Source: Clostridia bacterium
GTDB taxonomy: Bacteria; Bacillota; Clostridia; Christensenellales; UBA3700
Assembly (NCBI GenBank): GCA_900772745.1
Contig: CAAGRV010000077.1
Span: forward strand, 1 to 6,099
Direction: 5' to 3'
Length of the DNA stretch: 6,099 nucleotides
Shown: in pieces, positions 1 to 5,498 of the stretch
Position numbering within the stretch: position 1 is the stretch's first letter
Layout of the letters: every line of letters begins with the position of its first letter
Program-made: the position numbers and the translations under genes
Notes under the pieces: generated by a model
Seen by the model: only the letters and a program-made list of their open reading frames with translations
Database searches by the model: none
Told to the model about the DNA's origin: nothing

Positions 1-174
1 GCAGTTTGCACGAACTCTATCATCAAGCGGGCAAGCAAAGAATTTAGGCGAGCTTTGTATGCGAACGGGGTAGAGCTAGGTGAGTTTGTGGACGGCAAAT
101 TGCCTGCCGAACTAGCAAAATATGCGGGCATATTGGACGGCAACAATAGCATTTTGTCGCTTATATACAGATAG
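1..174 (+). CDS. 3' end of an unrecognised protein-coding gene (partial)
   Basis: Frame 1 is open from the first base to a TAG stop at 172-174 and gives the last 57 residues of a protein whose start lies outside the window. The peptide is soluble-looking, with a basic helical stretch (IIKRASKEFRRALYANG) followed by an acidic/hydrophobic end (GKLPAELAKYAGIL ... LSLIYR). There is no membrane segment or cysteine cluster. I do not recognise the family. The frame is supported by its residue composition and by the strong intrinsic terminator 36 bases after the stop. The adjoining operon carries a spoIIQ-like gene, but the terminator suggests this gene is a separate transcription unit, so no function should be carried over. 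Confidence 0.75.
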   Translation, partial: AVCTNSIIKRASKEFRRALYANGVELGEFVDGKLPAELAKYAGILDGNNSILSLIYR

Positions 175-208
175 CCATATATTTACATTTTCATATATTT
201 CTCTTTGT

Positions 209-237
209 GTCACGGCGAAAGCCGTGATATTTTTTTT
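209..237 (+). terminator. intrinsic terminator of the upstream partial gene
   Basis: A perfect 7-bp stem TCACGGC / GCCGTGA (210-216 with 221-227) closes a GAAA tetraloop (217-220). It is followed at once by TATTTTTTTT (228-237). This is a classic rho-independent terminator, 36 bases after the stop at 174. It separates the partial gene from the following operon. Confidence 0.93.
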
Positions 238-263
238 GAAAAAATATTTTCGTTGTATATTTT
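236..263 (+). promoter_or_regulatory. candidate promoter region of the two-gene operon
   Basis: A sigma-A-like pair TTGAAA (236-241) and TATTTT (258-263) with a 16-base spacer lies between the terminator and the first ribosome binding site. The -10 is weak, with 4 of 6 consensus bases. If the operon is sporulation-controlled, a sporulation sigma factor is the better expectation. There is a GTATA (255-259) with a GG-containing stretch at 273-274, loosely like a sigma-F site but with a spacer that is too short. There is also an AAATATT (242-248) with CACACTTT (265-272), loosely like sigma-E. None of these is decisive. I annotate the region because the terminator before it means a promoter must lie here. 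Confidence 0.3.
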
Positions 264-300
264 GCACACTTTGGTCAACACTCAATGCAAGGAGGCAATG

Positions 301-741
301 ATGAAAAAATTGTTGATTTTGATTGTGGTAGTGGGCGTGCTCGCCAGCGTAACTTGTATGTATTCGATAGGCGACGTTTTCCCTAGCGGAATGAGCGATG
401 CAGAATTGTACATAAACAACTCCCAAGGCGGAAAAAATCTTTCGATGACGATATGTAGTATAAATCCGCCAAATCTTGGCAAAGCTCTAAAAGCTGAACA
501 AAATTTGCTAGGTTTTGGGGCGACATATCCCCAAGGCGTGACCAGCGAACAAGAGATTTTGTCCAAGGCTAGGGCGAAAGTTGTTCAAGTGGAGGTTGTG
601 GGCGATATCATAATTTATTATGCGTATTCGTCGAGGCTAGGTCAGGGCGTCAACATTGACGGCAAAAAGGTCAATCTCCAAATTGCAACCGACAAAAACA
701 AAATAAAAATTGGCTCTCCACTCATTATGGGAAGCTACTAG
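301..741 (+). CDS. small exported or membrane-anchored protein, possibly YwmB-like
   Basis: This encodes 146 residues. The start at 301 is preferred over the adjacent in-frame ATG at 298 because AAGGAGG (289-295) then has the normal 5-base spacing. Residues 4-18 form a hydrophobic segment after two lysines, either a signal peptide or an N-terminal anchor. Cys19 follows it, but SVTC is not a proper lipobox, so a lipoprotein is unlikely. The rest is extracytoplasmic. It contains a region around residues 66-92 (LKAEQNLLGFGATYPQGVTS) and a strand-rich end with YYAYSSRL (106-113), KVNLQIA (123-129) and IGSPLIMGSY (137-146). That ending reminds me of YwmB-type proteins, which sit near spoIID/murA in Bacillus. 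However, YwmB is considerably longer and I could not confirm the match. The stop codon overlaps the ribosome binding site of the spoIIQ-like gene, so the two are co-transcribed. A role beside that protein in the intermembrane space is inference. Confidence 0.8.
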   Translation: MKKLLILIVVVGVLASVTCMYSIGDVFPSGMSDAELYINNSQGGKNLSMTICSINPPNLGKALKAEQNLLGFGATYPQGVTSEQEILSKARAKVVQVEVVGDIIIYYAYSSRLGQGVNIDGKKVNLQIATDKNKIKIGSPLIMGSY

Positions 742-745
742 GAGG
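740..745 (+). promoter_or_regulatory. ribosome binding site overlapping the upstream stop codon
   Basis: AGGAGG at 740-745 shares the AG of the TAG stop (739-741) of the preceding gene and lies 4 bases before the ATG at 750. This arrangement implies one mRNA and possible translational coupling. Confidence 0.85.
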
Positions 746-749
746 ATAT

Positions 750-1427
750 ATGAAAAACACAAACAAATCAAGCAGTCCAAATAAAGTAGCAATGTTTTTC
801 AAGAAGAATATTTACTTTATTTTGATGATTGTATGCATTATTGCAATCGGCACAATGATTACCGTTGCGGCTGTGCAAAATGCAAATAGGGGCGACGACC
901 AAACAACAGTGGAAAAACCAATGCCAGAGCCCGAAAATCCAAGCGAAAAGCCAGGCGGAACAGAAAAACCTGAGCCAAAACCAGACAAGCCTAGTCAAGT
1001 AGTCCAAGAATTTATCTTGACAATGCCTATTGAAAATTGTAGCATTGGGCTTGGATTCAGCAAAACCCAACTTGTATTCTTGCCAACCAACCAACATTGG
1101 GCGACGCACGAGGGCGTGGACTTCAATGCGGCGGTAGGAACAAAAGTGATGAGCGTGTTCGGCGGAGTAGTCAAAGAAGTGACCACCGACCAACTCTATG
1201 CAACCAGCGTTGTGATTGCTCACGATGGCGGTTATACCAGCACTTACAGATTGCTAGACAACGTTTCTCTCAAAGTTGGTGACAAGCTATCTAAGGGCGA
1301 CGTTATCGGAGTTGTCAGCAGCAGTGGGGCATACGAATGTGCAAGCGAAAGTCATATCCACTATGAGCTAGCAAAAAATGGCGAACTCATCAACCCAATG
1401 GATTTTATGCCAGAGGGCAACAAATGA
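750..1427 (+). CDS. spoIIQ: SpoIIQ-like membrane-anchored M23 (LytM-domain) protein
   Basis: This encodes 225 residues: a short cytosolic tail, one membrane helix (about 20-43), a Pro/Glu/Lys-rich linker (about 52-82) and a C-terminal M23/LytM domain (about 88-220). The zinc-site motif HEGVD gives His120 and Asp124. The HIH motif gives His202 and His204. The three LytM zinc ligands are therefore all present (120, 124, 204). The His of the usual YxHL motif is replaced by Leu in YRLL (166-169), so one of the two LytM catalytic histidines is lost. The ending NPMDF, the domain order and the size fit SpoIIQ. In the known family, SpoIIQ is made in the forespore and binds SpoIIIAH of the mother cell to form the engulfment channel complex. 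The gene follows a small exported-protein gene in an operon and precedes a terminator. A different single-pass M23 cell-wall hydrolase is the main alternative, so the symbol is tentative. Confidence 0.85.
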   Translation: MKNTNKSSSPNKVAMFFKKNIYFILMIVCIIAIGTMITVAAVQNANRGDDQTTVEKPMPEPENPSEKPGGTEKPEPKPDKPSQVVQEFILTMPIENCSIGLGFSKTQLVFLPTNQHWATHEGVDFNAAVGTKVMSVFGGVVKEVTTDQLYATSVVIAHDGGYTSTYRLLDNVSLKVGDKLSKGDVIGVVSSSGAYECASESHIHYELAKNGELINPMDFMPEGNK

Positions 1428-1431
1428 CCTC

Positions 1432-1447
1432 AAAGTCAACAGACTTT
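1432..1447 (+). terminator. small hairpin just after the spoIIQ-like stop
   Basis: AAAGTC (1432-1437) and GACTTT (1442-1447) form a perfect 6-bp stem with an AACA loop, starting 4 bases after the stop codon. It is AT-rich and has no continuous T-tract. It may be a 3'-end stabiliser or the first half of a tandem terminator. Confidence 0.35.
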
Positions 1448-1470
1448 ATTCATAATTTACTTCCTATAAG

Positions 1471-1502
1471 CAAGACGGACAAAAGTCCGTTTTGTTTGCT
1501 TG
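1471..1502 (+). terminator. intrinsic terminator of the spoIIQ-like operon
   Basis: CAAGACGGAC (1471-1480) pairs with GTCCGTTTTG (1485-1494), with one G-T wobble and an AAAA loop. The stem is followed by TTTGCTT. The flanking AAG/TTT can extend the stem further. It lies 43 bases after the stop at 1427 and faces the terminator of the converging DUF1540-like gene. Confidence 0.75.
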
Positions 1503-1563
1503 AAATCAAAATTGTGTATATGTATCGACTTTTCGGCTGATATTTGTTTGCCGTGATATGTAA

Positions 1564-1582
1564 ATGGCTACATAGTAGCCAT
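1564..1582 (-). terminator. hairpin after the DUF1540-like gene
   Basis: ATGGCTA (1564-1570) and TAGCCAT (1576-1582) form a perfect 7-bp stem with a 5-base loop. On the minus strand it begins 3 bases after the stop codon of the cysteine-rich gene and is followed by only TTTAC. The position fits a terminator, but the T-tract is weak. Confidence 0.55.
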
Positions 1583-1585
1583 AAT

Positions 1586-1897
1586 TTAGCGAATAACTTT
1601 GCTCATACATTTTGTTTTGATTACGCCGTCAGATATGGTGACGTTGTGGCAGTCGCAAGAGCAATCTTTGTTGTGTTGGCAGTCTGTGCAGTCGCAGTGA
1701 ATGACCACGCTCTCGCATGCCGAATAGTCCCAATCTTTGCCAACTTCCATATTGACCTTTTCTTGTTCGAGCAGTCCATACTCACGTTTTTGTTTGGTTT
1801 TGCAAGTCGCATTTTGTCCAATATCAACAATTCCAGCATTGCAGTGGCAGTTGATATTGTGTTCGCAGTTGCAAGTTGTACATCTAAGTTCGTTCAT
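1586..1897 (-). CDS. cysteine-rich protein with two DUF1540-like modules
   Basis: This encodes 103 residues with 14 cysteines. It has an excellent ribosome binding site (AAAAGGAGGG on the minus strand, 1901-1910) a few bases before the ATG. Module 1 spans residues 6-32 (cysteines at 6, 9, 11, 17, 19, 32). Module 2 spans 68-97 (cysteines at 68, 70, 73, 79, 81, 83, 97). The two align at C-x4-C-x5-C-x-C spacing with a shared xHN motif (EHNIN, QHNKD), so this is an internal duplication joined by a charged linker. The pattern resembles DUF1540, a small cysteine-rich and presumably metal-binding domain common in Clostridia and of unknown function. There is no signal peptide or membrane segment, so it is probably cytosolic. 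It is divergent from rplI and convergent with the spoIIQ-like operon. Metal binding is inference from the cysteine spacing. Confidence 0.87.
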   Translation of the reverse strand: MNELRCTTCNCEHNINCHCNAGIVDIGQNATCKTKQKREYGLLEQEKVNMEVGKDWDYSACESVVIHCDCTDCQHNKDCSCDCHNVTISDGVIKTKCMSKVIR

Positions 1898-1932
1898 AAG
1901 CCCTCCTTTTAACTATATTTTGCGTAAAAAAT

Positions 1933-1963
1933 TTGAGATTATCCGCATATGATATTGTATAAT
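1933..1963 (+). promoter_or_regulatory. sigma-A type promoter of rplI
   Basis: A perfect -10 TATAAT lies at 1958-1963. A -35-like TTGAGA lies at 1933-1938, with a long spacer of 19 bases. The start codon of rplI is 42 bases after the -10. The site lies in the 108-base region between the divergent DUF1540-like gene and rplI, and shows that rplI does not depend on an upstream operon. Confidence 0.65.
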
Positions 1964-1994
1964 GGGGCATTTTATGTTAAAATAAAAATAATTT

Positions 1995-2000
1995 AGGAGG
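1995..2000 (+). promoter_or_regulatory. strong ribosome binding site of rplI
   Basis: AGGAGG at 1995-2000 lies 5 bases before the ATG at 2006, within TTTAGGAGGAGTTT. It fixes the start and suits a highly expressed ribosomal protein gene. Confidence 0.9.
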
Positions 2001-2005
2001 AGTTT

Positions 2006-2449
2006 ATGAAAGTATTACTTTTGAAAGACGTAAAAGCCCAAGGCAAAAAGGGCGACATTATAGACGTAAATGACGGATATGCCCGCAATTTTCTTATCAA
2101 AAAAGGTATGGGAATTGAGGCAACTTCCAATATTATCAACGAGAAAAATCAAAAAGACGCTTCACTTGCTCGCAAAAAGCAAAAAGAGTATGAGGAGGCT
2201 GTCGAGCTTGGCAAAATTCTCAACGGAAAAAAGGTGGAAGTGGCAATCAAATGTGGCGACAATGGCAAGTTGTTCGGAGCATTGACAGCCAAAGAAATCT
2301 CAGATAGCCTATCCAAACTTGGATATGATATCGACAAGAAAAAAATTGTACTCAAAGAAAATATCAAAGCAACAGGTTGTTACGAAATTGAAATCAAACT
2401 TTATGCCAATGTATCAACAAAAATTTTAGTTTGTGTCCAACCTGCCTAG
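2006..2449 (+). CDS. rplI: 50S ribosomal protein L9
   Basis: This encodes 147 residues, the normal size for bacterial L9 (about 148-150). The N-terminal rRNA-binding domain carries the complete family signature at residues 13-40: the glycines of GKKGD, V21, the GYARNFL block (24-30), and the final GMGIEAT. A lysine/glutamate-rich connecting helix follows (about 41-78). The C-terminal domain (about 79-147) includes the usual GKLFGALTAKEI stretch and ends in the typical beta-strand region. L9 binds 23S rRNA domain V near the L1 stalk and helps keep the reading frame. In many Firmicutes rplI sits with rpsR/ssb/rpsF or with gdpP and dnaB. Here it stands alone with its own promoter, followed by a YitT-family gene 33 bases downstream without a terminator between them. 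Confidence 0.98.
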   Translation: MKVLLLKDVKAQGKKGDIIDVNDGYARNFLIKKGMGIEATSNIINEKNQKDASLARKKQKEYEEAVELGKILNGKKVEVAIKCGDNGKLFGALTAKEISDSLSKLGYDIDKKKIVLKENIKATGCYEIEIKLYANVSTKILVCVQPA

Positions 2450-2482
2450 ACTTTTCAATCTAAGACAAACGGAGACCAAGAC

Positions 2483-3526
2483 ATGGAGAAAAAACAAAAG
2501 CTCAACTTCAAGCCATTTATCGGACTGACCATCAGCGGTATCGTCAACTCTATTGGTGTTACCTTGTTTTTGGCGGCAGTCAATTTGTTCGACAGCGGAA
2601 TGAGTGGTACAGCATTTTTGATGGACAAACTCACAGGCTGGGGATTGTGGGTATTCATTATTTTGCTCAACTTCCCATTTTTCTTAATATCTTTGCGAGT
2701 CATGGGCAAAAAATTCGTCATACGTTCGTTGTATGCGATTGCCATTTATTCGCTTGCATCGCTTGTCATACAGAAATTTTTGCCACTTGATTGGACCAAT
2801 GGTTCTCCTATATCGGGCAATGACAAATTGCTTGCAAGTATTTTTGGTGGACTTATCTCTGGTATGGGGTCGGGACTTACCATTCGTTGGGGCGGAGCAC
2901 TCGACGGCGTGGAAGTTGTTGCCGTTATGGTTGCCAAAAAAATGGGTATGACAGTTGGCACTTTCGTTATGGCGTACAACGTTGTTCTTTACACCGTGTC
3001 GGCGCTCATATTCAAATCTTGGGAAATTCCACTATATTCTATCATTGCTTATGCAATCGGTTTGAAAGCGGTGGACTTCATCGTAGAAGGTGTGGACAAA
3101 GGTAAGGCGGCTTGGATTATATCTGACAAGTCGGAAGAGATAGCCAAGCACCTGAGCGACAATCTATTCCGTGGCATCACCGTGCTCGACGGCAAAGGGT
3201 ATTATAGCCAAATGCCAAAGAAGATTTTGTATATTGTCGTCAATCGTTTTGAGATTGCAAGACTCAAAGAATTGGTGAGCGAGATTGATCCAAAAGCGTT
3301 CGTGTCTATATCTGATATAAGCGACACAATGGGCGTCAACGTGCGTTTTAGACAAAACGACTATCACCAAGTAAAAAGGGAAACGTATATCAGCAAGAAA
3401 AAGAAGTATCGTGTGCACAATACCGAAAAGCACCACCAAACACTCCATACATATGCTTTCCCTCCAAAGCTAAGCAAAAAGTCAAAGCATACAGACAAAA
3501 ATGACCACGCTCCAAAAGACAATTAA
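2483..3526 (+). CDS. YitT-family membrane protein with C-terminal DUF2179 domain
   Basis: This encodes 347 residues with a GGAG ribosome binding site (2471-2474) 8 bases before the ATG. Five or so hydrophobic segments lie at about 12-35, 54-74, 79-97, 115-150 and 155-200. Between the later ones is the family hallmark GSGLTIRWGGALDGVEVVA (129-147). The cytosolic DUF2179 domain (about 225-285) has GITVLDGKGYYSQ, the KKILYIVV strand, IDPKAFVSISD and a final MGVNVRF. YitT proteins are widespread multi-pass membrane proteins of Firmicutes whose substrate is not established; a transport role is only suspected. Residues from about 290 to 347 form an extra hydrophilic tail rich in Lys, His and Asn, which normal family members lack. 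The gene has no terminator before it and is probably co-transcribed with rplI. Confidence 0.93.
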   Translation: MEKKQKLNFKPFIGLTISGIVNSIGVTLFLAAVNLFDSGMSGTAFLMDKLTGWGLWVFIILLNFPFFLISLRVMGKKFVIRSLYAIAIYSLASLVIQKFLPLDWTNGSPISGNDKLLASIFGGLISGMGSGLTIRWGGALDGVEVVAVMVAKKMGMTVGTFVMAYNVVLYTVSALIFKSWEIPLYSIIAYAIGLKAVDFIVEGVDKGKAAWIISDKSEEIAKHLSDNLFRGITVLDGKGYYSQMPKKILYIVVNRFEIARLKELVSEIDPKAFVSISDISDTMGVNVRFRQNDYHQVKRETYISKKKKYRVHNTEKHHQTLHTYAFPPKLSKKSKHTDKNDHAPKDN

Positions 3527-3542
3527 AAAATCGACAAACAAA

Positions 3543-3569
3543 AGGCGGATATCTACGTGATACCCGCCT
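3543..3569. terminator. bidirectional hairpin between converging genes (first of two)
   Basis: AGGCGGATATC (3543-3553) pairs with GATACCCGCCT (3559-3569) around a 5-base loop. Read from the minus strand the one mismatch becomes a G-U pair, and the stem is followed by TTTTGTTTG and later TTTTTT. It is therefore the better terminator for the leftward YugP-type gene, but it can serve both directions. It lies 16 bases after the YitT-family stop codon. Confidence 0.7.
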
Positions 3570-3579
3570 AATTTATTGA

Positions 3580-3603
3580 AAAGAGCTTGCAGTCAAGCTC
3601 TTT
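3580..3603. terminator. bidirectional hairpin between converging genes (second of two)
   Basis: AAAGAGCTTG (3580-3589) and CAAGCTCTTT (3594-3603) form a perfect 10-bp stem with a CAGT loop. The plus strand has only TTTG after it. The minus strand runs into TTTTCAATAAATT. It lies 18 bases beyond the stop of the YugP-type gene and ends both converging units together with the first hairpin. Confidence 0.8.
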
Positions 3604-3621
3604 GTAGGTCAAAAGTAAATA

Positions 3622-4380
3622 TTAGCGATTGTTTCTTCTGCTCATAAATATGACGAGAAGTCTTGCAAGTTGGACAAGCGACAATACAAAACTCGAAACG
3701 TAAGTCATTGCGGCAGCTTTTAGCACTTTGGAAGTTGTTTTTACTTCGTCTATCGCCAAAATTCCACATTCTCTAAGTTGTTGTTTTGCACGCTTGCTGG
3801 CGTTGAGTTCGGCTGGCAATGTGATGAATGAGAACAAACAGTACAATATATAGCAAAGAATAGCCAAGAACAAAAAGAAATTGGATATTTGCATTGACAT
3901 TACGTTGGCATAAGCCAAGCTTTCGAGCAAGATTGCAATCAAGATGAAAGGAAAAGATAGTCTAGACGCAAAGTTGACGATAGGCACGAGGGCAGTACGA
4001 ATTTTGACTGGCAAATAGTCTTGCGCATATTGGATAGCGTGTCCGACTTCGTGAGCGGCAACTCCTATTGCGGCGATTGAGCTGCTGTAAGCGGTAGTTT
4101 GGGATAGATAAACCGTGTTGTTTTCGGGATTGTAGTGGTCGGTAAGCGAGCCGTGGCAAACTTGCACTTGCACATTGCTCAGACCATTTCTGTCCAACAA
4201 AATACGTGCCGCTTGGAAAGCATTGACGCCCGATTGCGCCATAACGTTGTTGTATTTTCGAAAAGTCGTTTTGACTTTGATACCTGTATAAATCATCCAA
4301 ATAAAAACAGGCAAAAACATACCTGCCATTATGTAGATGGCTAGTTCAAATGCAGTGAGTTGAGCTGATAATATTGTCAT
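3622..4380 (-). CDS. YugP-type membrane zinc metalloprotease
   Basis: This encodes 252 residues. AGGAG (minus strand, 4386-4390) precedes the ATG by 5 bases. The product matches the YugP / zinc peptidase 2 family. The zinc-binding HEVGH motif is at 110-114, with Glu111 as catalytic base. The third ligand is expected to be Glu191 in LPAELNAS. The family block HGSLTDHYNPENNTVYLS lies at 76-93 and IAAIGVAAHE just before the active site. Membrane segments lie at about 8-32, 140-158, 163-188 and 222-246. All catalytic residues are present, so it should be active. Its substrate is not known, although families of this type act on membrane or membrane-proximal proteins. It has its own promoter after a 315-residue unknown protein and converges on the rplI/YitT-family unit. 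It is homologous to yugP, but I give no symbol since the name is not a functional one. Confidence 0.94.
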   Translation of the reverse strand: MTILSAQLTAFELAIYIMAGMFLPVFIWMIYTGIKVKTTFRKYNNVMAQSGVNAFQAARILLDRNGLSNVQVQVCHGSLTDHYNPENNTVYLSQTTAYSSSIAAIGVAAHEVGHAIQYAQDYLPVKIRTALVPIVNFASRLSFPFILIAILLESLAYANVMSMQISNFFLFLAILCYILYCLFSFITLPAELNASKRAKQQLRECGILAIDEVKTTSKVLKAAAMTYVSSFVLSLVQLARLLVIFMSRRNNR

Positions 4381-4403
4381 TTTTTCTCCTCGTATAGTTA
4401 CTG

Positions 4404-4436
4404 ATTATATTGTAGCATACAAAGAAAAGAATACAA
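4404..4436 (-). promoter_or_regulatory. sigma-A type promoter of the YugP-type gene
   Basis: On the minus strand, TTGTAT (4436-4431) is followed after 16 bases by TACAAT (4414-4409). A perfect TATAAT (4409-4404) overlaps its last base. Either hexamer could act as the -10. The start codon is 23-28 bases downstream. No terminator is visible between this site and the end of the upstream gene, so read-through is also possible. Confidence 0.6.
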
Positions 4437-4460
4437 TAAAGTACATGTAAAATTTTGGTA

Positions 4461-5408
4461 TTATTTGCATAAAGAGATATGTTCGATGACGTGATTGTGC
4501 ACGCCAAAGTCAAAATATCTGACGACTTTTCCATTGTCGCAAGGGTAGACCAGCCCCAATTGGTATGGAATATATGGCACAATGTCCACCGCCAAAACAC
4601 TCTCGAATTTGCCCAAAATCCCGCCCAGCATATTGATTGAAAAGCTGGGAGCTAGACGACAGCAAGCGTCTTCATCTCCGCAAAAATAGCTCTCGACCAA
4701 AGCATAAGGCAAGAGCTCGTCTGCACATTCCATTCGTCGTGGATAGTCGAATTCGACTTTGTCGACAATATATTCGCCCTCGCATAGTGACAAATATCGG
4801 TGTTGGGTGCGGTCGTACATATCGTGCAAGTGGTCGGTCAGCGTGATGAAGTCTTGATATACGTTTATGTCATCGCTCATCACGTCGAGAAGGGGATAAT
4901 AGTCATCTGAATATTCCAGTATGCACAGGTATTTTTTGTGCCCAATCGCCCCTTTGATTACAATGAGTTGGCTGGAATTTACATTGTGGGCACTCAGCTG
5001 GATATTTTCCAGTTTGCCAGCGGTATGTTGGGTAAAAATTTCTTCGGCAGTTTGGATAGAAAAGTAAAATTCGTCTTGGCTGTACGCTTGGAATAAGTGA
5101 GTGACGTCTTGGCAAACAATTTGTTGTTCGTCATAATAGTTTGGCTGGCAAAGTGACGATACGTATCGAGTTTTTGGCTTTATTACATAAGTCCCCATTC
5201 CACAATATGTTATTTCAACAAGTGGGTTGGGTTGCAAAATATTGTCATCTATGACCAGCTTTGCCAGCATAGGCAGGGCGTTGATATTCGCCGCCATATA
5301 GCTCATCGCCAAGACGCAACAAGGTGGAGTAGTCAGGCAGTTGTTTGGTGGCAGTTTGCCATCTATAAACAACAAGTCATCGGATATATCAAAATATAAT
5401 TTCGCCAT
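4461..5408 (-). CDS. cysteine-rich cytosolic protein of unknown function
   Basis: This encodes 315 residues. I do not recognise a named family. There is no signal peptide or membrane helix. It is acidic, strand-rich and contains 14 cysteines, including pairs at 30-31 and 249-250, but no regular metal-site spacing. The N-terminal third (MAKLYFDISDDLLFIDGKLP onwards) looks beta-rich. The C-terminal part around residues 232-315 (LLPYALVESYFCGDEDACCR, ILGKFESV, LGLVYPC, VVRYFDFGV) resembles a conserved-looking module I have a vague memory of from uncharacterised gut Clostridia, but I cannot name it. The ATG at 5408 follows an in-frame stop 30 bases upstream, with no other usual start between, so it is the longest possible frame. 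No Shine-Dalgarno sequence precedes it, unlike the other genes here whose starts are visible. It lies between a terminator and the YugP-type gene. Confidence 0.8.
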   Translation of the reverse strand: MAKLYFDISDDLLFIDGKLPPNNCLTTPPCCVLAMSYMAANINALPMLAKLVIDDNILQPNPLVEITYCGMGTYVIKPKTRYVSSLCQPNYYDEQQIVCQDVTHLFQAYSQDEFYFSIQTAEEIFTQHTAGKLENIQLSAHNVNSSQLIVIKGAIGHKKYLCILEYSDDYYPLLDVMSDDINVYQDFITLTDHLHDMYDRTQHRYLSLCEGEYIVDKVEFDYPRRMECADELLPYALVESYFCGDEDACCRLAPSFSINMLGGILGKFESVLAVDIVPYIPYQLGLVYPCDNGKVVRYFDFGVHNHVIEHISLCK

Positions 5409-5419
5409 ATTATATTGTA
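5409..5419 (-). promoter_or_regulatory. AT-rich -10-like site abutting the start of the 315-residue gene
   Basis: On the minus strand TACAAT (5419-5414) and TATAAT (5414-5409) overlap and end right at the ATG (5408). If TACAAT is the -10, transcription would begin at about the start codon, giving a leaderless mRNA, which would explain the missing ribosome binding site. No good -35 is visible at 16-18 bases. This remains a hypothesis. Confidence 0.25.
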
Positions 5420-5450
5420 TTGGCAGTAAAAATCTTTATTACCTAACAAA

Positions 5451-5475
5451 GAAAAAGCACACCCGAAAGTGTGCT
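5451..5475 (-). terminator. intrinsic terminator of the DUF3108-like gene
   Basis: AGCACAC (5456-5462) and GTGTGCT (5469-5475) form a perfect 7-bp stem with a 6-base loop. On the minus strand it is followed by TTTTTCTTTGTT. It lies 23 bases after the stop of the upstream gene (5499) and separates it from the 315-residue gene. Confidence 0.9.
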
Positions 5476-5498
5476 CTTGGTATTGATATTGTTAGATT

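Noticed and set aside
355..360. Lipoprotein signal at Cys19 of the 146-residue protein
   Set aside because: The sequence SVTC lacks the Leu/Val/Ile at -3 and the Gly/Ala/Ser at -1 of a standard lipobox.
768..1223. Minus-strand open frame of 151 codons opposite the spoIIQ-like gene
   Set aside because: It lies entirely antisense to a well-supported M23 gene, has no ribosome binding site of its own, and its Cys/His/Trp-rich composition is typical of an antisense shadow.
1503..1563. Small RNA or extra gene between the two converging terminators
   Set aside because: About 60 bases with no hairpin pair, ribosome binding site or promoter that I could support.
1544..1912. Plus-strand open frame of 122 codons over the DUF1540-like gene
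   Set aside because: It is antisense to the cysteine-rich gene, whose repeated cysteine spacing and strong ribosome binding site are decisive. It has no good ribosome binding site and its hydrophobic, Ala/Val/Phe-rich product reflects the opposite strand.
1898..1990. Promoter of the DUF1540-like gene on the minus strand
   Set aside because: A TATAGT is present (1917-1912), but no acceptable -35 or sporulation-type element lies at the right spacing, so I did not annotate one.
3962..4300. Minus-strand frame of 112 codons inside the YugP-type gene
   Set aside because: It is an alternative frame of the same strand, giving an Arg/Gln/Ser-rich peptide with no family features, while the main frame has the complete HEVGH site.
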